This document shows positions 60,455-64,000 of a stretch of 64,000 nucleotides of DNA, one piece after another. The notes beneath the pieces were generated by a model, which ran no database searches, was not told the origin of the DNA, and saw only the letters and a list, made by a program, of their open reading frames with translations. Each line of letters begins with the position of its first letter. Position 1 is the first letter of the stretch. Location: NCBI RefSeq assembly GCF_020880815.1, contig NZ_JAJITD010000001.1:310001-374000 (forward strand). The letters run 5' to 3'. Both the position numbers and the translations under genes were made by a program. Origin of the DNA: Paraburkholderia sejongensis. Its GTDB lineage: Bacteria; Pseudomonadota; Gammaproteobacteria; Burkholderiales; Burkholderiaceae.

Positions 60455-60739
60455 ATGGAAATCCGCTTTCCCGCAGACGCGCCTGCTTACCGCGACTCGA
60501 ACCTGACCGTGGTCTTTTCCGCGTTGGTGGATGGCGAGCCGGTCCCGTGCGCGATCTCGGTCGAAGCGCTCGAGGATCATTTCGGCGCGTACAGCGAGGA
60601 CCTCGAGGGCTGGCTGCGCGCGTTCGACGCCGGCCGCCCCCGCATCGAGGCGGTGGCGCGCGAGCATCTGCAGATCAGTAACGGTACGCCGGTGCTGCTC
60701 AAGAGCGGGCATTTTCCGCCCGGGCAGATGGCGGGCTAG
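60455..60739 (+). CDS. DUF1488 family protein
   Basis: The 94-residue protein (MEIRFPADAPAYRDSNLTVV, then CAISVEALEDHFGAYSEDLE) matches DUF1488, a short family of unknown function. GAAGAGG precedes the ATG. Nothing in the context gives its role. Confidence 0.85.
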   Translation: MEIRFPADAPAYRDSNLTVVFSALVDGEPVPCAISVEALEDHFGAYSEDLEGWLRAFDAGRPRIEAVAREHLQISNGTPVLLKSGHFPPGQMAG

Positions 60740-60872
60740 CCGGCATCGCGTGCCGGCAATCAACTACGGCGGGCTCGCGCTCGCGGGCAGCGCTTCAGCA
60801 AGCTTCCTTCCGGTTCCGGAGTTCCCACGCGCATTCGCAGCGCCCTCGCAGCGCTTTCGCCGCGCCTTCTTA

Positions 60873-61844
60873 CTAGTTCGTGCCGCGCGCCGCTGCCTCG
60901 CGCGCCGCTTCGACGCATCGCCGGATACCTTCCTGATACGAGGTTTTTTCTATCGGCCCGAGCAAAGCCGTTAGCGCGCTGTCGTCGAGCACCACGGGCT
61001 CGGTCATCAGGTAGTTCATCTCCACCAACTCCCGCATCAGTGGACTGAACAGGCCGAGCACACGCAGCATGCTCTTGCCGGCCACCATCAGCTTCGGCTC
61101 CGTTCCCATCAGTGCATACGCTTGCCGCGCGATCTCGCGCTGCGTGATCGTGCCGGTACCGGCCAGATGCCACCAGCGTCCATAGGCTTGCGGCGTGCGC
61201 GTGAGCGTTTCGACGACCGGGCCGATGTCCGGTAAATACACAAACTCGTGCGGCACGTCGATCGGTCCGATCATCTGCGCGCGCTTGCCGCTTGCCGCGC
61301 CGACGAATAGGCCATTGAGCAGACTGCGTTCGATGTTCGGTCCATAAAAGTCGGGCAGCCGTAGCACCAGCGTTTCGAGCCCGCGCTGGCCATGCGCGGC
61401 CAGAACGAGCTGCTCCTGCGCGAGCCGCATGCGCCCTTTGAACGTATGCGGTTCACGCGGATGATCCTCGCGGATCGGATTGCCGCGCGCGCGACCGTAC
61501 GGATACACGGTGCCGATCAGGATCAGACGTTCGACGCCCGCCGCGGTCACGCCGGCCAGCGTTTTCTCCATCAACGCAGGATGCTGCGCGAACCGGTGGT
61601 ACGGCACGCCGACCAGATAGATGATGGTCTGCAGGCCGGCCGCCGCGGCTTCGATCGAGCGCGGATCGTCGGGATACCACGTGACTATCTCCGCGCGCGG
61701 GTCGTTGCCGAACGCGCGTTGCAGCGGCTCGCGCGAGCGGCCGACCACGCGGTAGTCGCGACCGGCCGCGCTCAATGCCGTCGCGATGCTTTGCCCGGCC
61801 GCGCCCGCGGCACCGAATAAACCGACTTTTCCCGTGACTTGCAT
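60873..61844 (-). CDS. NAD(P)-dependent epimerase/dehydratase-like protein
   Basis: The 323-residue protein has a Rossmann start (KVGLFGAAGAAGQSIATALS) and extended-SDR features (LILIGTVYPYGRARGNPIRE; VLRLPDFYGPNIERSLLNGL), but the usual YxxxK appears as FKGRMRLAQEQ, so the catalytic Tyr is doubtful. AGGGAG precedes the ATG at 61844. It diverges from a TetR regulator and shares its operator region, so it is probably that regulator's target. Confidence 0.85.
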   Translation of the reverse strand: MQVTGKVGLFGAAGAAGQSIATALSAAGRDYRVVGRSREPLQRAFGNDPRAEIVTWYPDDPRSIEAAAAGLQTIIYLVGVPYHRFAQHPALMEKTLAGVTAAGVERLILIGTVYPYGRARGNPIREDHPREPHTFKGRMRLAQEQLVLAAHGQRGLETLVLRLPDFYGPNIERSLLNGLFVGAASGKRAQMIGPIDVPHEFVYLPDIGPVVETLTRTPQAYGRWWHLAGTGTITQREIARQAYALMGTEPKLMVAGKSMLRVLGLFSPLMRELVEMNYLMTEPVVLDDSALTALLGPIEKTSYQEGIRRCVEAAREAAARGTN

Positions 61845-61899
61845 GACGACTCCCTGTGTGCGGCGCGAGTTTCCCGCGTGCAATGACAAATGAAAACTT

Positions 61900-61930
61900 A
61901 CTGAACACTGTTCACTAAACGGTGTTCAGT
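61900..61930. promoter_or_regulatory. Palindromic TetR operator
   Basis: ACTGAACAC (61900-61908) and GTGTTCAGT (61922-61930) are perfect inverted arms. Inside, GAACACTGTTC (61903-61913) is a second palindrome with a central C. It sits 55 bases before the dehydrogenase ATG and 41 before the TetR ATG. Confidence 0.75.
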
Positions 61931-61971
61931 TTAATTTGACTTTTCAGTTTGTCAATCTCAAAATCGCGGAC

Positions 61972-62727
61972 ATGGGAATCGCCGAACGAAAAAACCGCCA
62001 GAAGCAGGCGCTGCGCGAACGCATCCTCGATGCCGCGCGGCGCATCGTGATGCGCGAGGGATTTGCCGCGCTGTCGATGCGCAAGATCGCCGACGCAATC
62101 GAATATTCGCCCGCGACGCTGTACCTGCATTTCGCGAGCCGCGACGAGATCGCGCAAGCGCTGTGCGAAGAGGGTTTCGCGCAGTTGCTCGAGACTTTCG
62201 CGCCGCTCGCGCGCATCGAGGATCCAGCGCAGCGGCTGAAGGCGCTCGGGCGCGCGTATGTGGCGTTCGGCGTCGAGCACCCGCAGACGTACCGGCTGAT
62301 CTTCATGGAGGATCCGAGCTATACCGGCGCGGCGTTCGGGGCGATGGCGGGGGCGCGCGAAGGGAAGGCAAGCGCGGCGGCTGCGGAGGTGGAAGAAGCC
62401 GGTGACACGCCCGCCGCGCTGCCCAACCAGGTTAGCGCAAGCGCCGACGATTCCGGCAGCGCCGCGCTGCGCATCATGATCGACGCGCTCGACGAATTAC
62501 GCGCGGCGGGGCGTCTATCGGCGCCGGTCGCCCAGGTGGACTCGGCAATCCTCGCCGAAGCGTTATGGGCGGCCCTGCACGGCATCGTCGCGCTCAATCT
62601 CACGTGTCCGGTTTTCCCGAACGCGCCGCTCGATGCGCTCGTCGGCGTGACGCTCGATGCGTGGCTCGGCGCGCCGCCCGCCAGCGGCGCCGCGTCCCCC
62701 GCGAAACGCAAGGCCGCGCGCACGTGA
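61972..62727 (+). CDS. TetR-family transcriptional regulator
   Basis: The 251-residue protein has an N-terminal HTH (ILDAARRIVMREGFAALSMR ... ATLYLHFASRDEIAQAL) and a WHG-type C-terminal domain. A low-complexity Ala/Glu insertion lies near residues 132-160. The start MGIAERKNRQ is chosen; a TTG at 61936 would overlap the operator region. It probably represses itself and the divergent dehydrogenase. Confidence 0.92.
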   Translation: MGIAERKNRQKQALRERILDAARRIVMREGFAALSMRKIADAIEYSPATLYLHFASRDEIAQALCEEGFAQLLETFAPLARIEDPAQRLKALGRAYVAFGVEHPQTYRLIFMEDPSYTGAAFGAMAGAREGKASAAAAEVEEAGDTPAALPNQVSASADDSGSAALRIMIDALDELRAAGRLSAPVAQVDSAILAEALWAALHGIVALNLTCPVFPNAPLDALVGVTLDAWLGAPPASGAASPAKRKAART

Positions 62728-62774
62728 TAACGTTCAGTTCCCCGTCACGCTAGCGCCGCCGCGCGCCGTTCTCC

Positions 62775-63911
62775 ATGTCCACGTCCGCCTCGCCCGCCGT
62801 CAGCGACGAAATCGCGACCCACGTCACCAACCGTATCGGCTTCATCGAACTGGAGCGGCCCAAGGCGCTGAACGCGTTGTCGACCGGGATGATCCGCGCG
62901 ATGCACGCGGCGCTCGACGAGTGGCGCGAGGATCCCGAGGTGCTGGCGGTGGTGGTGCGCAGCCGGCATGCGCGCGCGCTGTGCGCGGGCGGCGACATCC
63001 GCTTCATGTACGAGGCCGCGCAACGCGGTGACCAGCGGGCGCGCGACACGTTCTTCAGCGAGGAGTACCGGCTCAATCACGCGATCTTCACCTATCCGAA
63101 GCCGTATATCGCGTTGATGAACGGCATCGTGATGGGCGGCGGGATGGGCATCTCGCAGGGCGCGCATCGCACCGGCGGATTGCGCGTCGTCACGCAATCG
63201 ACGCAGATGGCGATGCCCGAGACCCGCATCGGCCTGTTTCCCGACGTCGGCGCCAGCTGGTTTCTCGCCCGCACGCCGGGCGCGCTCGGCCGCTATCTGG
63301 CGGTGACCGGCGCGACGATCGGCGCGGCCGATGCCCTGTACGCCGGCCTCGCCGATGTCTATATCGACGAGCAGGCGTTGCCCGCGTTGCTCGACACGCT
63401 GGGCCGCGAGCCGTTCGAGCGCGGCGCCGAGGTGGTCGCGTGCATCGAGCGTGAGGCGGCCGCGTATCGGGTCGCGCCAGCGCCCGAGGATGCGCCGCTC
63501 GCCCACGCGCGCACGTTGATCGACCGGCATTTCGCGCTGCCGGATCTCGCGCGCATTCTCGCGTCGCTCGAACAGGAGCGCGCGCGCGGCGGCGAGGGGG
63601 CGGAGTGGGCCGAGCAGACGATCGCGGTGTTGCGCGAGCGCTCGCCGTTGTCGATGGCGGTCTCGCTGGAGGTGGTCACGCGCGCGGAGGGCTCGATGGC
63701 CGACGTGCTGCGCGTCGATCTCGATCTGACGCGCTCGAGCTTTGCGCTCGGCGATACGGTGGAGGGGATCCGCGCGCGCATCATCGACAAGGACAACGCG
63801 CCGCGCTGGCGTTTCGCGCGGATCGAGGACGTCAGCGCGGCCGACGTCGAGCGGATGTTCGAGAGCCCGTGGCCCGCGAACGAGCATCCGTTGCGCGAGC
63901 TGCGCGGCTGA
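62775..63911 (+). CDS. Enoyl-CoA hydratase/isomerase family, 3-hydroxyisobutyryl-CoA hydrolase-like
   Basis: The 378-residue crotonase-fold protein has RPKALNALSTGMIRAMHAAL, the oxyanion-hole CAGGDIRFMYE (about residues 74-84), NGIVMGGGMGISQGA (about 115-129) and PETRIGLFPDVGASWFL with the catalytic Glu and Asp. The length and C-terminal extension fit 3-hydroxyisobutyryl-CoA hydrolases of valine breakdown rather than plain hydratases. Confidence 0.9.
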   Translation: MSTSASPAVSDEIATHVTNRIGFIELERPKALNALSTGMIRAMHAALDEWREDPEVLAVVVRSRHARALCAGGDIRFMYEAAQRGDQRARDTFFSEEYRLNHAIFTYPKPYIALMNGIVMGGGMGISQGAHRTGGLRVVTQSTQMAMPETRIGLFPDVGASWFLARTPGALGRYLAVTGATIGAADALYAGLADVYIDEQALPALLDTLGREPFERGAEVVACIEREAAAYRVAPAPEDAPLAHARTLIDRHFALPDLARILASLEQERARGGEGAEWAEQTIAVLRERSPLSMAVSLEVVTRAEGSMADVLRVDLDLTRSSFALGDTVEGIRARIIDKDNAPRWRFARIEDVSAADVERMFESPWPANEHPLRELRG

Positions 63912-63929
63912 ACGCGCAGCGAGGCGCGC

Positions 63930-64000
63930 TTACTCTTCGTCCTCGGTTGCCATGAACGCGCGCATGAACACGAGCGCGCCCCAGCCCCACATTGCATTGG
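63930..64000 (-). CDS. C-terminal end of an unknown protein (cut by window edge)
   Basis: The minus strand ends with 22 codons (AMWGWGALVFMRAFMATEDE ...) before TAA at 63930-63932. A Trp-rich hydrophobic stretch is followed by an acidic tail, consistent with a membrane protein end. It converges with the preceding gene. Confidence 0.5.
   Translation of the reverse strand, partial: NAMWGWGALVFMRAFMATEDEE

Overview
The window is high-GC bacterial chromosome. Its housekeeping genes (rnr-rlmB, rpiA, pyrD, aat/bpt, Dyp peroxidase, UPF0303, DUF1488, DUF3140) and their order point to a betaproteobacterium of the Burkholderiaceae, most likely Burkholderia or Paraburkholderia. This is judged from protein resemblance and gene order by eye; no database search was possible. 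No insertion sequence, phage or CRISPR was seen.

Layout. 1-7.4 kb: a partial YihY/BrkB membrane protein, a large unknown protein with a PD-(D/E)XK-like motif and an in-frame internal start, a PfkB sugar kinase, DUF3140, a small hypothetical, a Dyp-type peroxidase, a CHAD protein and a Nudix hydrolase. 7.6-8.1 kb: two tRNA-Leu(CAG) genes, each with its own promoter and terminator. 8.5-11.9 kb: rnr and rlmB. 12.1-17.8 kb: an accessory island between rlmB and rpiA, all on the minus strand. It holds three toxin genes with near-identical N-terminal halves and divergent RNase A-like (CdiA-CT type) C-terminal domains, eight small CdiI-like immunity genes of two alternating subtypes, and a relic of a fourth toxin.

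18.9-49.8 kb is a large exopolysaccharide locus of Wzx/Wzy type. On the minus strand a Crp/Fnr regulator precedes an undecaprenyl-phosphate sugar transferase, a GT2 transferase, an outer-membrane export lipoprotein and a BY-kinase co-polymerase. Two divergent GT4 transferases flank rpiA and a HigA-like regulator. On the plus strand are elaA, a Wzy/ligase-like protein, two GT4 enzymes and a secreted propeller-like protein. A Wzx flippase (minus), a double alpha/beta hydrolase with a TTG start, and manC complete it. Embedded in the locus is a five-gene minus-strand operon with stop-start overlaps: carrier protein, acyl-CoA dehydrogenase-like protein, amino acid:carrier-protein ligase, DUF1839 and a GH2 glycosidase. 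It looks like a dedicated route for loading an amino acid on a carrier protein, changing it and moving it to an acceptor, perhaps the polysaccharide. Together with the toxin array it is the best candidate here for an undescribed system.

50.2-64 kb: a FadR-type regulator with an upstream inverted repeat, a Gfo/Idh/MocA oxidoreductase, a polar amino-acid ABC permease and binding protein separated by a strong terminator, pyrD, bpt, aat, a zinc-ribbon Nudix hydrolase, a candidate small RNA and a tiny membrane ORF, initiator tRNA-fMet, UPF0303, an SMR efflux protein, small hypotheticals, a TetR/dehydrogenase divergent pair with a palindromic operator, and an enoyl-CoA hydratase-family protein.
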